From NCBI GenBank assembly GCA_011947345.1, contig JAAVTG010000584.1, positions 1-64,000 on the forward strand: a stretch of 64,000 nucleotides of DNA, written 5' to 3'. Positions 34,059 through 45,824 of the stretch are shown piece by piece (the first letter of the stretch is position 1; each line of letters opens with the position of its first letter). The notes below the pieces were generated by a model. It did no database searches and was not told the DNA's origin. It worked only from the letters and a program-made list of their open reading frames with translations. This DNA comes from Phytophthora quininea. Taxonomy: Eukaryota > Oomycota > Peronosporomycetes > Peronosporales > Peronosporaceae. A program made the translations under genes and the position numbers.

Positions 34059-35662
34059 TCACTGTTTTCCGCCCTTGTCCTGCTCGTGGTGCAGGATCTT
34101 GTCGAGGTCGTCCCTGTTGATGTGATCCGCCTCCTCGAGGTCGCTGTCGTGTGCCACGTCAAACTCCTTGCCGCGCGCCTCGGGCCCCAGGAACGTGAGC
34201 AGCAGCAGGTACGCGTACACGACGGCCATGAAGATGCAGATCACCTTTCCGTACTCGTAGCGGCTCTCGCCTTCCGCGTTGGGCGGCAGCGGGTAGTTCT
34301 CACCCAGACGCGCCTCGATGGTCGACGATGCCGAGGAGATCAGGTTGCCGAGCTGGTAGGACGTGCCGACGATCAGTGTGCTGTAGGACGGCGGCGACAG
34401 CTCCATGAGATGGATCGGGACGACGCCCCACGCTCCTTGGACGCAGAACTGCTCGAAGAAGGCGGCGGCCATGACCGACAGGTCGTCGGTGTAGCTGTAC
34501 GGGTACAGGATGGCAGCACCAATAATGCACATGATGATAATGCTCAGGCGACGGCCGAAGATCTGCGAGTAGTAGCCCACGAGAGTGCCGCCCGTGATAG
34601 CGCCCAGGTTGGCAACGACCTGCGTCACCGTGACTTCGTCGGCCGAGAACTCGAACTGATTCTTGAGCATCGTCGGGTACAAGTCCTGGGAGCCATGCGA
34701 CTGCAACACAATACACAACACGCAGTCAGCGATGTGGAACAGCAACCACGAACGCAGGAGAGGCGTTCGAGCCCACTTACCATGAAGTTGAAGCCGGCCA
34801 TGAGCAGCACCAGGTAGATGAGCAGCATCCAGTGGCGCTTGAACGCGACCTTGCCTTCCTCGATGAAGGCCTTGCCGGCGTTCTGCGTCGCCTCGCGAAC
34901 GGCCTGGCGCTCCTGGTACACCTTGGTCTCGGGCAAGTACAGGCGGGCGATGATGATCAAGACCGGCGGACATGCGCCGAACCAGAAGAGCGGACGCCAG
35001 CCGTGGCTCGTGGTGTTGACCAGCGCGCGGGCGAACACAACCGCCAACAGGTAGCCGAAGGCGTAGCCCTGCTGCATCATGCCGGACACGATGCCGCGGG
35101 CGGCAGGAGGGCAGTCCTCGAGCGCGGTGGCGGCGACGTTGCCGTACAGACCGCCCATGGCGATGCCGAAGAAGGCGCGCACCCACAGGAACTGCGTGTA
35201 CGTGTTGCAGAAGCCCGTGAGCAGCTCCAGCACGATGAAGAGGATGTTGTTGATCACGAACGGCCATTTGCGGCCGTAGCGGTCACTCGCGATACCGAAG
35301 GTGATGGAGCCCACCGACCGCAGCATGAGCACGAGCGTGATGCCCCACGTGATATCGGTCTTGCTCTTGCCGAACTCCTCGGCCAGCTCCGTGATGGTCA
35401 TGGAGACCGTGAAGAAGTCGAAGGCGTCCCAGGACCAGGCGACGAAGGCGATCAGGAACTGCATCCACTGCAGGCGGTTCAGCAGGCGCAGCGTCTTGAA
35501 CGGGTTCTCGACTGCGTGCATGGTGGGCTGGAGCGTCGTGACGCGCGACTTGAGGTACTCCCCGACGCTCACATTTTTGTCGTGGGCGGGCGGGGCGTCG
35601 GCAACGTTGGGCGTCAAGGCAGGCACGTAGCCGTTGCCCGGCGACTGCGGGACGGTCGACAT
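34059..35662 (-). CDS. JEN1-like monocarboxylate transporter, complete copy
   Basis: Exon 1 runs 35,662-34,781 (ATG, MSTVPQSPGNGYVP), an 80-bp intron occupies 34,780-34,701 (GTAAGT...TTGCAG), and exon 2 runs 34,700-34,059, giving 507 residues. The MFS layout shows about 12 TM segments, with SDRYGRKWPF in the loop 2-3 region and LPETKVYQERQ between the halves. The JEN family signature NFMSHGSQDLYPT lies at residues 292-304 and is split by the intron between M294 and S295. The cytosolic tail is charged and ends HEQDKGGKQ. Known JEN members import lactate, pyruvate or dicarboxylates with protons, so this is probably a plasma-membrane carboxylate importer. It is a near-identical partner of the truncated gene at 21,075-22,336. 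I chose the inner ATG because the upstream extension is not ATG-initiated. Confidence 0.9.
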
Positions 35663-36630
35663 CGCGGCAAGTTGGTGAGTCGCGGCGGTGAATGGAGCAG
35701 TGCGCTCGCCGGTGCAAATGCAGAAGTGAGAGATATCGCTGCCAAGGCCCGGCAGCACCGCCCAAGCTGCTGCTACCGCCAGGCAAGTTGTGGATTGGAA
35801 TCAAACATAGGGCCTCCTCGTGGTTGCAGTTGGCACGTAGACCGAGGCAGGGTTTAACATCGGCTCGCAAGCGCTTGCGGGGCCCCGTCAAACGACCGTG
35901 GGAAGTCCATCCTCGTTGAAGGACTAATTGCTTCAGCTTTGCCGAGCCTCGCTACAGCTGTAGCATGGTGCAGTGTTTCCGTCGGCCGGACCAGAAGAGC
36001 GGCGACCGGCAGCATGTTCATACCAACGGCGCGGCGGAGTCACAGCTACGAAATCTGCGTGCGCAGGAACACTGCTGCGAGAGCAAGCCGAAGCGGGCAA
36101 AGCGCGGGCTGCTTCAACAAGCACGGATCGAGTTTAATCGCCAAACGTACCGCCGACACGAGATTAAAACTGCAACTAAATCGTGGCGCGTTGCACTGCA
36201 TCGTGCAGCGCGGTTCTCGGTCAGAGCCGGCACCGTTGAAGCCTCGTTAGTGCTTCAATGATGTGTGCGTGACGCAGGCCATGTTGGCAACAGGCGATCG
36301 CTGCGGTACCAGCGACTTGTGCGGCAACTACCAAAACCTGAGCGCGTCCGCAGGTGAACCCTCTCAGTTGTTGGTCACGAAGTTCAGACGCGGGTGGGAA
36401 CGTTCGCCAACTACCAGCGACCTCGTGCCATACGACGGAGGCGCCACCGACGGCAAGCTTCAATTGCGCTTGGCGCTGACGAGCACCGAGCGATTTTAAT
36501 CTCCCGGTTCAAGTGGACAAGCCGCTGCCCACTCATCAGCAGCCGGGCCTGCTTGAGTCAGCGCAGCTCCCTTGAAGGGGGACATAGTCCGAGTGCAGCT
36601 CGCTCCCATGCAGAAGCGCGCACGCATCAT
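34455..36630. repeat. Segmental duplication, copy B (uninterrupted)
   Basis: Direct repeat of copy A (21,129-23,124 plus 26,251-26,438), displaced by about 13.3 kb. Here the JEN 3' part continues leftward to its proper stop and the right part runs without the 3.1-kb interruption, so copy B is the better model of the ancestral state. The repeat pair flanks the PBCV-motif gene and both sugar transporters. Unequal recombination between the copies could delete or duplicate that cassette. Confidence 0.93.
35965..36261 (+). CDS. Small hypothetical ORF (98 codons), copy B
   Basis: Counterpart of the 22,640-22,936 ORF, divergent from JEN copy B. The reading frame is kept despite substitutions (such as a lysine-to-glutamine and a tyrosine-to-cysteine change), giving the same basic product with no known domain. 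It may be a small gene or simply an open frame in the JEN promoter region. Confidence 0.3.
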   Translation: MVQCFRRPDQKSGDRQHVHTNGAAESQLRNLRAQEHCCESKPKRAKRGLLQQARIEFNRQTYRRHEIKTATKSWRVALHRAARFSVRAGTVEASLVLQ

Positions 36631-38371
36631 GCATTTGCAGCGGGGACCGCGATCAGTCGAGGCCCGATCTCAGCACGGTGCCAGCCCAGCCGACCGGGGC
36701 AGATGGTTGGCGGCGTAGCGTGGCCAGCTCTGTCTGCAGCTCGCGGCGCCGATCTCCTGACGCTGCGGCATCGAGACGCTCGTGGTTGAAGCAAGCGGCG
36801 CATCCTCCGCTTTCCGAGGCTTTGAGACCGTCGTTTGTTTCGTAGGGCACCAGCACTACAGGTAGATCGGCACTCGAGTGCGCTGCATTTCGGCCGAGCG
36901 GATGTCAAGTGACTTCCTGCACAACTCGTGCAGGCAGTAAAGCCTCAACTCGTTTCTCGAGCCACGGAGAGCTGCCCTTCGCTCCGTACAGCAAACGACG
37001 CTGCAAATTTGTTGGCAAGGACGTCGGCGTAAAGTCCACAAGTGCTCGACAACCAGTCTCAGCCTGCAGCAAACATGGAGCTATAGCTTCTTTGCCACCT
37101 TCTGCCCGTCACTTGAATCGCTCTGCTTGACCTAGCCACGGGAACATTCTGATGGTACAGGTTGCAGGACTGAGTCCATTCCAACTGTTTGAAAGCTCAC
37201 AGGAGCCTGAGCACTTCATGACGAGATATTCCCCAGCCGACAAGCGCTGTTGTCGCGCTTCAAACGCTTCCGTTACGGTAAAAACCGGCGATTTTTGATG
37301 CGTCGTCGACGCCTTGTTCACGTCGCACTCGTCCTTCTCGCGCAGCTCAATATTCTCCAGGAGGTACTTCTTCCACTACTCGACCTCCTCAACCATCGGT
37401 GGCGCCGATCTTTCGCCACTCCTCGTACGGAACCTTAGGCGCCTTGTACGCAATGGCTGGGACTGAGTTCTTCAAGCTTCCTGGAGCACCAAGTTTTTGG
37501 CAGCTTAGTGGCCTTGGGGGTAGTGCTCGAAGTGCTTCCAAGAACACGTCTCATCGACCTCTACATAGTGCTCCGCCTTCGTGTGAGCGACAACCCGGGC
37601 GTATTATAGTCCGAGGTGCGCTACGTCTTGATTGTTTAGCGCAGCACCTGCCGATCTTGTCACCTGGGAGCACGGGGCAATAGACTCCCAGTCGGGGCCT
37701 CTTCCTCCCGCTCGCTTCCACCTTCTTGGTCTTTCTTGGCGAGCTTCTTGGTCCGATCCTTATGAGCGAACTTGTGCGTCGGTGGCAACCGACGGCGGGC
37801 ATTTCTCTAGCATTGACGAGACCTGAGCGGCCCAGCAATGGCAGATTCGACGCGGAAGCGCACCAAGATACAGCAACACGCAAGTAGTTTCCAGCACCAC
37901 CCTTTGCTGCGTTCCAAACTGCGCCGACACACAATTCCCTGGCATCGCCGTCGTTCTTTGAGGAACTCAAGCATATCGGTCGGTCACCACCATCTTCGCG
38001 TGCACCGAGTTGCGTTCGCGCTTCGAACGACAGTGGAAACATAAAGCGTAGCAACCACAACGTACTGCCCACTCGACATCCTTCACGGTGCCCAGCATTT
38101 TCGCTCCTTAAATCGGCTCCAGTCGAGCCTCGAGGTTTTACCGAGGCGACGCAACTTCGAGCACAACGGATTGGCCACGCCTTCCAGCAAGCCGATACTC
38201 ATCTGAAAGACACGCGCAGCCTGATGGTCCGCAGACGTCGTTGTCCTGTGACGCTGCCCGGACTGCGGGTCGCGCTGCAGGGCTTTATGTTGTTTTTTGT
38301 ATGTCTTCTATAATGTTGGCTTTTGTATGCTTCGGGGCATTTTCGGCGGGAACTGCAGAGGCTGCGGCGTC
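36631..38371 (-). pseudogene. Decayed coding sequence, identity unclear
   Basis: Minus-strand reading across several frames gives protein-like fragments broken by stops. Examples are SVPAIAYKAPKVPYEEWRK and WKKYLLENIELREKDECDV near 37,300-37,460, LLYGAKGSSPWLEKRVEALL near 36,930-37,000, and VPYETNDGLKASESGGCAACF near 36,780-36,850. The YEEWRK/LLENIELREKDE part looks like an HMG-box-like or helical segment, but I cannot name the family. The density of breaks is higher than in the housekeeping genes, so I read this as a dead gene or transposon. The last ~300 bp before 38,372 holds the promoter of the PHD/AP2/HDAC locus. Confidence 0.35.
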
Positions 38372-41300
38372 ATGTTCGCTGGCGGCGACAAGGTGAAGCG
38401 CGAGAAGAGCTCCAGTGTACGCCCGCACTCGCTCTCTCGGGCACGTGCCTCCTGACTAACGTGGCTCTGATGTTCTGCCGTCTGCAGGTGGCGGGGCCCC
38501 ACTCGCAGAGCAATGGCTGCGTCGTGTGCGGCTTGGACCAGAACGGGGATAGCATCCTGCTGTGCGACGGCTGCGACGGAGAGTACCACACCTACTGCCT
38601 GGTGCCGCCGCTGACCGAGATCCCGGCGGGGGACTTTACTGCAAGAAGTGCACGGACGCCCAGGTGGCCAAGAAGCGCAAGGCGGCTGCCCAGAGCGCTG
38701 TTGCGGCTACCACAGCAGCAACAGCAGCAGCACCTGCCGCCGCTTCCCCAGCGAAAACAGCCATCACCATGAAGGAATCCAAGTACCGCGGCGTGTCCAA
38801 AGTGTCCATGAAAGGCGTCAAGAAGCCTTTCGTGGCTAAGCTCTGGCAAGGCTCCAAGTACCTTCATCTAGGCACCTACAGCAGCGAGATCGAGGCCGCG
38901 CACGCGTACGACAAGGCCGCGCTGCTGCACTACGGCAAGAGCGCGCAGCTCAACTTCCCACACATGCTCGAGAGCTTCATCCGTCCCGAAGTGGCCTTCA
39001 GCGTGCGGCCGAACAACTCCAGCAGCGTGGCCCCAACCCATATTGCACCAGCCCCTCCACGGCCTGGAGAGCATTACCCCGTTGCGTCGCCCTCTCCTTC
39101 TCCGTTGCCATCTCCTGGGCGTGGTCGTGGCCGAGGTCGCGGACGAGGTAAGGGGGCCGAGGCCGGACTAAGCGAGCGCAGGACTCTCCTGATCCGCACG
39201 GAGGAGGCACTGACGTCATTGATATAAAGCGCCAAAAGACAGACGACGCCGGATCAAGGACGTCCGATCAACCAACGGTGAAGTCTCTGGGCGCAACGAA
39301 AAATATTTAGGTGTGCAGGTTCATCGAGTGTATGCGCACGCGCAGATTCACGTGAGCGGCAAGGCGATTAATTTGGGCACATTTGCCACAGCCAAGGACG
39401 CAGCGATTGCGTACGACAAGGCTGCGTTAGTATATTTCGGCGGCCCGATCGGATCTGCCAACGCAAGTTACGATGGCATTGTGCTCAACTTTCCGGAAAA
39501 GCGGGACGAACTTTTAAAGCAGTTGGCCGACGAGGTCAAGAACAAGAAGGCAGGCGGAGAAGCATCAGCGATTGTAAGTGGTCCAGGGAACAACCAAAAT
39601 GGCGGGTCGAGTTATGCCAGTCGTAGCGCACAGAGCGCCAAGTACAACCTGTCAATCATGAAACTCAACTCGTGGGTTTCAAAGTTGCAGCGATCACTGA
39701 GAATGGTCGAAGCCTCGCAGAGAGTTCAGTGGGGTATGCCCCCGCACCTGTCAAGAATGAGGAAGAGCAGGATCCTGTAGCCAACATTTCCTCTCCGGTG
39801 AAAACGGAGATTTTTGGCTGTGGGCCGACCATCAAAACTGAATTCACGGCTCGGGATCAGAAATTCCGCCGGAGCAAGACAGAGATCCAGGATGCGATCG
39901 CGTTAATGATCGAGGAGCTTAAGATTTATGCAGCAGATGCACCAGTGGATCCTCTTTTCCACCCACCCCCAAGCTGCGCCCCTATCCTTGATTTGATGTC
40001 TACGTCTCGGCATCTGAAGCTGATTAGTGCAATCAACGAGCTAGCGCATCTCGAAGTGAAGATGGATAAGAACGACCCCAACTCAATGGTGGAAGGGCGC
40101 TTCGAAAGCAAGCTGCAAGCTGTTGTCGATTACCGTGCTCGTCTTCAGATATCAAGTAGCAATGAAAAGCAGAAATTGTCGAATTTCATGCACGACCTGG
40201 TGACGACTGCGTCGTTGTCTCAGAGAAATGTGGATACTACCAACAGTACCAACAATGCCACCGTTAAGGCGGAAGTGAGCTCCGACATGCGCACGAAACC
40301 TGATCTTTTGAAAGGTGTAAAATACGTGAAGCAGAAGGTATTGATCTCAAAATTCCGAGCACCAGATGACATAGTTGGCCAAAAGAATGGCTCACCAAAG
40401 GAATCATCAGACGAAGCCCCGAAACAGGCGCTGGAAGCTGATGAGGAGATGAAGGAGGAGTTGACTGCGATCACAGGAAATGAAGTAGAGTTTGAAATTC
40501 CTGAGGAGGCGACAAATAAGGCCGAGAGTGCACCTGCTGATGGCGTCGCAAAGGAAAGTAGTGTTGGTATCGCGTCCAATGCTGGATCAATCGTGATGGA
40601 CACTCAAGGCGATGTCACTAGTGACATCCAGCTCAGCAAGGAATTGCCAGCTTCGTCCCAGAAGGCTGATGACTCGACTAAAGAGACGACTGACGAATCC
40701 GCGAAATCAGCAGATGAACACACAAATGATGCGGGCAAACCCAACGAAAGTATTTCGGAAGCAGATGATGCTGATAAAACAAACGTACATAAGTCCGAAG
40801 TGAACACAACTGAGCACGAGCAGTCTGCGATTACGGCAACTGAAATGGACAAGACTGCGGATGCTGCGGCGGCTTCAATCGACACAAAATCTAACGCTGA
40901 CAAGAATTGCAAAGACGTGGTCATGGAAATAGCGGATGCCTCACCTACGACGTCGACCACAGTGGATCGACTTGAAGAGGAATTTAAATGGCACTATTAT
41001 CTGGCTGTTCAAGTATCCCCACCGAAGGGTGAAAAGGCAGATTTGTGGCGATTGGTTCCTCTGTCTAACCAAGCCAAGACTGGCGAGTTTGTTCAGGATG
41101 TCTTCTTAACTGACGAAGAAGTTGCCGAGATCGAAGTAACCGAGGAGGAAGTATGTTCGGCTTCCGCCGAAGCGGGCGGGAAATCGCCATGGATGGAGCA
41201 CTTACGCCAGTTGCACATGGATGAAAAGCTTGTGCGACAGGAGATTCAGAGGGAGACTAACCATGAACACGCGCTCCAGGGTATTGTGAAGATTGAACAG

Positions 41301-44300
41301 GACAGGCTCAGTGGCATGATGGATAATTATCGCGAAGCGATGGAAAAGGTCGAGGCAAAAACAGTCTTGGCTCAGAAAAATCACGCGCGCGTGAGCCAAG
41401 ATGCGTTATTGGTAAACCTCATTCAGCATTCCTTCAATCCCATTCTTGGCGATCTGCTGGACCAGTGTGAAGAGTCTCTGTTGAATTGCTTTCGGAAATT
41501 GTCTCTTCGTTTTGAGGACTTTACACAAGAGTTCGAGTACTACCGCTGTGCTTTACTCAGCTTAACGGGCTCAGAAGGAGGATCGGACAAAACGAATGCA
41601 GCGGATCTGACCAACACTTCAGCTACTGATGCACACAATGACAGTGTGACAATTAAACGCGAGAATATCGCGAACGCCACTGGTGATTCTTCATATACTG
41701 CTCCTTCTGGACCTGAAGACGCCGTGGAAATTATAGATGATACAGGTGTTACCTCTGGAGAGAACGACCAGCTTGAGGATTTCGGTGGGAACTCAGGATT
41801 GCGAGAAGCGTACATCACTTTCTACACGGGAGAAATGGAGGCGTTGTGGAAAGAGCGCAGTTCATCGCTTGAGATGGTACAAGCCATTCAACGCGCGCTA
41901 CTGAATTCCTCCAGCGATGTTCAGTCACATACGAAAACCCAGGAAAACACAGTGGAGCTGCAGAGCTCATCAGCTGCAGGGAAGCCTGACGATATAGAAA
42001 TGAAGGAGGAAGAAGCAGAGGTAGTGGCGGTGTGTACAGAAAACCAATCACATGGGCACGATAAACCAGAGGAGGCTGAAAATTCTGCGACAGTCTCAGA
42101 AGGCAGGGCGAAGAAACCTGCTGACGAGGTTGTGGAGACTGTGGAGACTGTGGAGGCTGAAGGTAGATCAACAGGGACGGCTTCTATAGCCACTGAAACA
42201 ACTGTAGCGACAGGAGAGAAGGCAAATCCCCGGTACAACAAGTTATACTCGAAAGGACGGGCAACACTACAAGTGTGAACCGTCCAGATGTTGATTCGGG
42301 AGCAACGGTACCCACCGAATCAGCCGGTGAAATTGTTATGAAGACAGAATCCGAAGAAGTACCTGGGAAATTCCAGCGGGAGACAGAATTGCGGGAAGCG
42401 GTTGATAAGTGTTTAGCTCAGTGGGAACAAATCGAATGGCCAGAGGAGCTGAACGCGACATTCCTGGCCCCAACAAGTCTCGTCGAGACAAGTACTTCTC
42501 CGTCCGTCAAGTCCGAATACATTAAGGCCCAAGCTGCAGCAGCATCAGCTGACGGAGATGAACAGAACAGCGATGTGGGGCCTTCTTACAGCGTTATGGC
42601 TGAGTTAAAACGCGTAATGATCGATTTAACGCAGGATCAGATGATCCCAGTTTCCAAGGCACTCGAGCCCACGACTCTGGTTGTGTACCATCCCGTCTTC
42701 ATCAACCACCAAACGCCAAAGAATCACCCCGAGTGCCCCGAGCGGATGAACGTGAGTATTTTGTGATATGAGCAAGCAATTGTGCGTCTCTTTCCTTATA
42801 CTGACTATTGTCTTTTGTTATCAGCGGGTGGTAAATATCCTCAACTCTCTGGTGAAGAAACACCAAGAAACGCTGAAGATCGACCGTCTTTCAATGTCCC
42901 CGGAAGAGTTATGCCCCCGAGACAACACTGTTGATGGTTCACTCCCCAACATACCTAAGGCAGCTGAAGGAACGGGCTATCGAAGCTGGGTCACAGTCAG
43001 TATCATCTCCTACGGCATCCTCCCCGTCGTCTCGAGCTCTTGTCTTTGAATCCGACTCGGGTATTCGTGAGGAGAAACGAAAGCCTGGCCGCCCCAAGAA
43101 GAATGCGCGCCCTGCTCTAGTTGGCGCTTTTGGTGCGGCAAGTTTGGAACAGAATGGTGTGGAGCTAGATACATTCGTGAGCAGCAGGTCGTGGGACGTG
43201 GCGCGTGCTGCTGCCGGGACGGTGTGTCTTGCAGTGGACCGTGTTGTGCGCAAGGAATTCCACAACGCCGTGTGTTTAGTGAGGCCCCCGGTCACCATGT
43301 TGGTCGTCATGGCCGAACCGAGACCGCACCTTCGTCTGGCTTCTGTTTGCTCAACAATGTGGTGATTGGCGCCACGCACGCTCGCTTGTACCCGTGGATC
43401 CGCAAGATTGCGGTGCTGGACTGGGACATCCACCACGGCAACGGGACGGAGGAGCTGCTGAAGGACGACCCCGACGCGTTTTTCGCGTCCATCCACCTGT
43501 ACTCGTCTGGCCGGTACTTCCCAGGGACAGGCAAGTCTTGCGAGACGGGAACGCGCGTTAACGTGGCTCTTGAGAATACTGGCGCTGGCAGCGGGTCGCA
43601 AGCTTTCCGCTCGGCACTGGAAACGAAGGTGCTGCCGGCGATGAAGACGTTCGGACCAGACATCATTTTCATCTCGGCTGGCTTCGATGGCCATCGGGAT
43701 GACATTTTAGGCGGCGTGGCTGCTGTCAACAACCCGAATGTGCCTGCCGGGTATGTCGAGGAGGACTACGCGTGGGCCACGTTAGAGGTGCTGAAGCTGG
43801 CGGCGGAGGTGTGCGATGGTCGCGTTGTGTCGGTGCTGGAGGGCGGCTATGATGTGCGTCGAGAGACCAACTCGCTAGCCAAGTCTGTTGCAGCGCACGT
43901 GGCTGCCATCTCGGCGTACGAGACGGCGCGGCGGCAGGCCGACGAGAGCGCCACAACGGGTGTGGAGATGAAAGAGGAGGAGGAGGGGACGCCCCCGACA
44001 AGGTGGCTGTAGCCTCTACTGCTCACGCCACCGCCGTCAAGACGGAGGAGATGACCTTCAAGAAGGAGCCCGGTTTGCTACAGAAGCTGCTGGATACGAA
44101 CCTCGACGACGGCAGCGTGATCATCATCGACGACGACGAGGGCGAGGATGAAAGCAGCGAGGCAACGCACACAGTCCACGGAGGCGACGACGCAGAAGAC
44201 GAAGGAGATGAGGACACGCACGAAGATGAGGAAGGTGAAGAAGCTGAGGAGATCGAAGTTGTCGAGGAGGACGAGGACGTCGCGATGCAAGGTGTCGGCG

Positions 44301-44344
44301 ACAGCGAAGAGAAGGCCGCCGCAATGGACGTAGACGATAGTTGA
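38372..44344 (+). CDS. PHD finger - AP2 - AP2 - histone deacetylase locus (probable single fused gene)
   Basis: Starts at ATG 38,372 (MFAGGDKVKREKSSS). A 71-bp intron (38,417-38,487) follows, then a PHD finger (CVVCGLDQNGDSILLCDGC, YHTYC, YCKKC). A first AP2 domain has KYRGVSKVSMKG and HLGTYSSEIEAAHAYDKAAL; a second has YLGVQVHRVYAHAQIHVSGK and NLGTFATAKDAAIAYDKAAL. A ~1,000-residue acidic, Ser/Thr-rich linker runs into a class II-like HDAC domain, after a ~70-bp intron at 42,759-42,830. Catalytic motifs are PPGHH (split by a frame change at 43,285-43,289), GFCLLNNV, LDWDIHHGNGT, ISAGFDGHRDD and LEGGYD. The tail is very acidic. About eight single-base frame changes, mostly in G/C/A runs, interrupt it; the change near 39,600 could involve a GTAAGT donor at 39,575. 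No start or terminator lies between the parts, so one ~1.9-2.0k-residue nuclear corepressor is likely. Two separate genes remain possible. Confidence 0.7.
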
Positions 44345-44410
44345 AGTGGTTCTGTACGTAAAAAAACATAGCGCGTTTTTGCTCAGTCGCCGATTCGCCT
44401 CCCCGCCGCC

Positions 44411-45736
44411 ATGAGCGACCCGTTCTACCTGGCCGACATCCTGCTGGGGCGCGTGGGCGTGCTGCGCTCCACGGCCGAGAGCATCATCCTGGAGCTGTGC
44501 GAGGCGCAGGCCAAGCTGGAGCCCGGCCAGGCCTCGGACGACGCGCTGCGCATGGCCATCAAGAACAAGCTGGAGCGCGTGCAGACCAACCTCAAGCTGC
44601 TGCGCAAGCTCGTGCCCGAGTTCGGTGCGCGCCTGAGCTCTGTAGCGTATTCCTTGCTATTTGGCGTTGCGACTAACTCTTGCCCCCTCCCTCTTGCCTC
44701 TTGTTGCAGATGGCAAGACCAAGCCCATCGAGAATGTGAACCAGACGCACCGCAACCTCATGCTCGAGTACCACTGGAAAAACCAGGTGCAGGACATGGG
44801 GCCAAGGCGGAAGCCGTGTTCCTGGAGCAGCTGGGCCATTCGTTCCCTCGCCTTGAGATGCTGGGCGACGTGCGCTGTCCGCCCACCCCCAGCAGCCTCT
44901 TCGTGCCCAAGTCCCATAAGCGCGGCCGCGTGTTCGATCCGTACGGGGAGAAACAGCCAGCCACGCTCAACGAGATGATGGACTACATGATGGCCAAGAA
45001 CCGCAAGCTCAAGTTCTTCAAGCACGCCGAGACCACGAGGGGAGGCCGGCGAGTCATCAAATCCATCAAGTGCGAGATCAACAAGGAGGTGACAGTGCAC
45101 TTGTCCTTCAGCCCGCCCATTCCAGAGAGCGGGCCCAATGGCGAGTCTGGCGTGGCTGCTAGTCCCATGACGCCGTCCACGCCAACGTCTCCTGCGTTCG
45201 CGAGTGGACGTCTGCGCAGCACGCGAAACAAGCACAAGAAACAGCAGCAGCAGCTCATTAAGAAGAAAAAGGGCGACATGCTCACCAAGGCCAAACTGGC
45301 CGCTGAAGAGGCGACGAAGATGGAGATGGAGGAGCTCAAGCAGCGCATCACAGAGGCGCGTGAAGCCATCAAGGAGCAGGAGCTCGCCCGTGCTGCCGGG
45401 CTGCAAGTGACCAAGTACATTCAGCGACTCTCGATTTTCCCGTACAACGAGGACGCTCCTTTGGGCGCATGGTCCGAGTCGTCCCACAACCTCTTCCGTC
45501 TCGTCACTTTGCACGGCCGCAAGGCGCTGGACCATTTCCGCAAGCAACACCCAGAGACGTGCTTTTACCACCTTTTCACGTGGCTCGGCTACTACGACAA
45601 GATTTACCAGACCCCATGCTCCTTCTGCAAGAAACTGCTTGCCAAGGAGAGCGAGGAGTGGGCCTACGTGCCTCCGTCCTTCCGTGACTACGCTAACGGC
45701 CAGGCATTCCATTCCAAGTGTCTACCTGTCGACTGA
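44411..45736 (+). CDS. MED27: Mediator complex subunit 27
   Basis: Begins ATG 44,411 (MSDPFYLADILLGRVG), only 66 bp after the HDAC locus stop. An 85-bp GT-AG intron at 44,625-44,709 joins EF to DGKTKPIENV. One frame change at the GGGG run 44,798-44,801 is needed to pass from NQVQDMG into AKAEAVFLEQLG. The C terminus has the Med27 zinc-binding-like pattern: FTWLGYYDKIYQTPCSFCKK, a PPSFRDY segment, then AFHSKC. The middle holds a K/Q-rich coiled-coil region (about 45,225-45,420). Med27 belongs to the Mediator tail and links activators to RNA polymerase II in the nucleus. Length is about 410-415 residues; metazoan Med27 is near 310, the excess being the basic insert. Identification rests on the C-terminal motif. 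Confidence 0.8.
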   Translation: MSDPFYLADILLGRVGVLRSTAESIILELCEAQAKLEPGQASDDALRMAIKNKLERVQTNLKLLRKLVPEFGARLSSVAYSLLFGVATNSCPLPLASCCRWQDQAHRECEPDAPQPHARVPLEKPGAGHGAKAEAVFLEQLGHSFPRLEMLGDVRCPPTPSSLFVPKSHKRGRVFDPYGEKQPATLNEMMDYMMAKNRKLKFFKHAETTRGGRRVIKSIKCEINKEVTVHLSFSPPIPESGPNGESGVAASPMTPSTPTSPAFASGRLRSTRNKHKKQQQQLIKKKKGDMLTKAKLAAEEATKMEMEELKQRITEAREAIKEQELARAAGLQVTKYIQRLSIFPYNEDAPLGAWSESSHNLFRLVTLHGRKALDHFRKQHPETCFYHLFTWLGYYDKIYQTPCSFCKKLLAKESEEWAYVPPSFRDYANGQAFHSKCLPVD

Positions 45737-45824
45737 TACGATTGCCAGCAACTCTCTTGTAATAAGGATTCCGAGCACTTTGACTTCCACGTTGAACGAG
45801 TTTGCAACGTTAGAGTAGCTGCTG

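Noticed and set aside
37551..38072. 173-codon minus-strand ORF as a gene
   Set aside because: No domain, no convincing start context, and neighbouring frames show better protein-like fragments broken by stops; treated as part of a decayed region.
20600..38370. RxLR or Crinkler effector genes, expected in a subtelomeric oomycete region
   Set aside because: I looked for a signal peptide followed by an RxLR...EER or LxLFLAK pattern and found none with support.
44657..45712. 351-codon minus-strand ORF antisense to MED27
   Set aside because: Shadow frame; the plus strand carries the Med27 cysteine/histidine motif and a clean intron.
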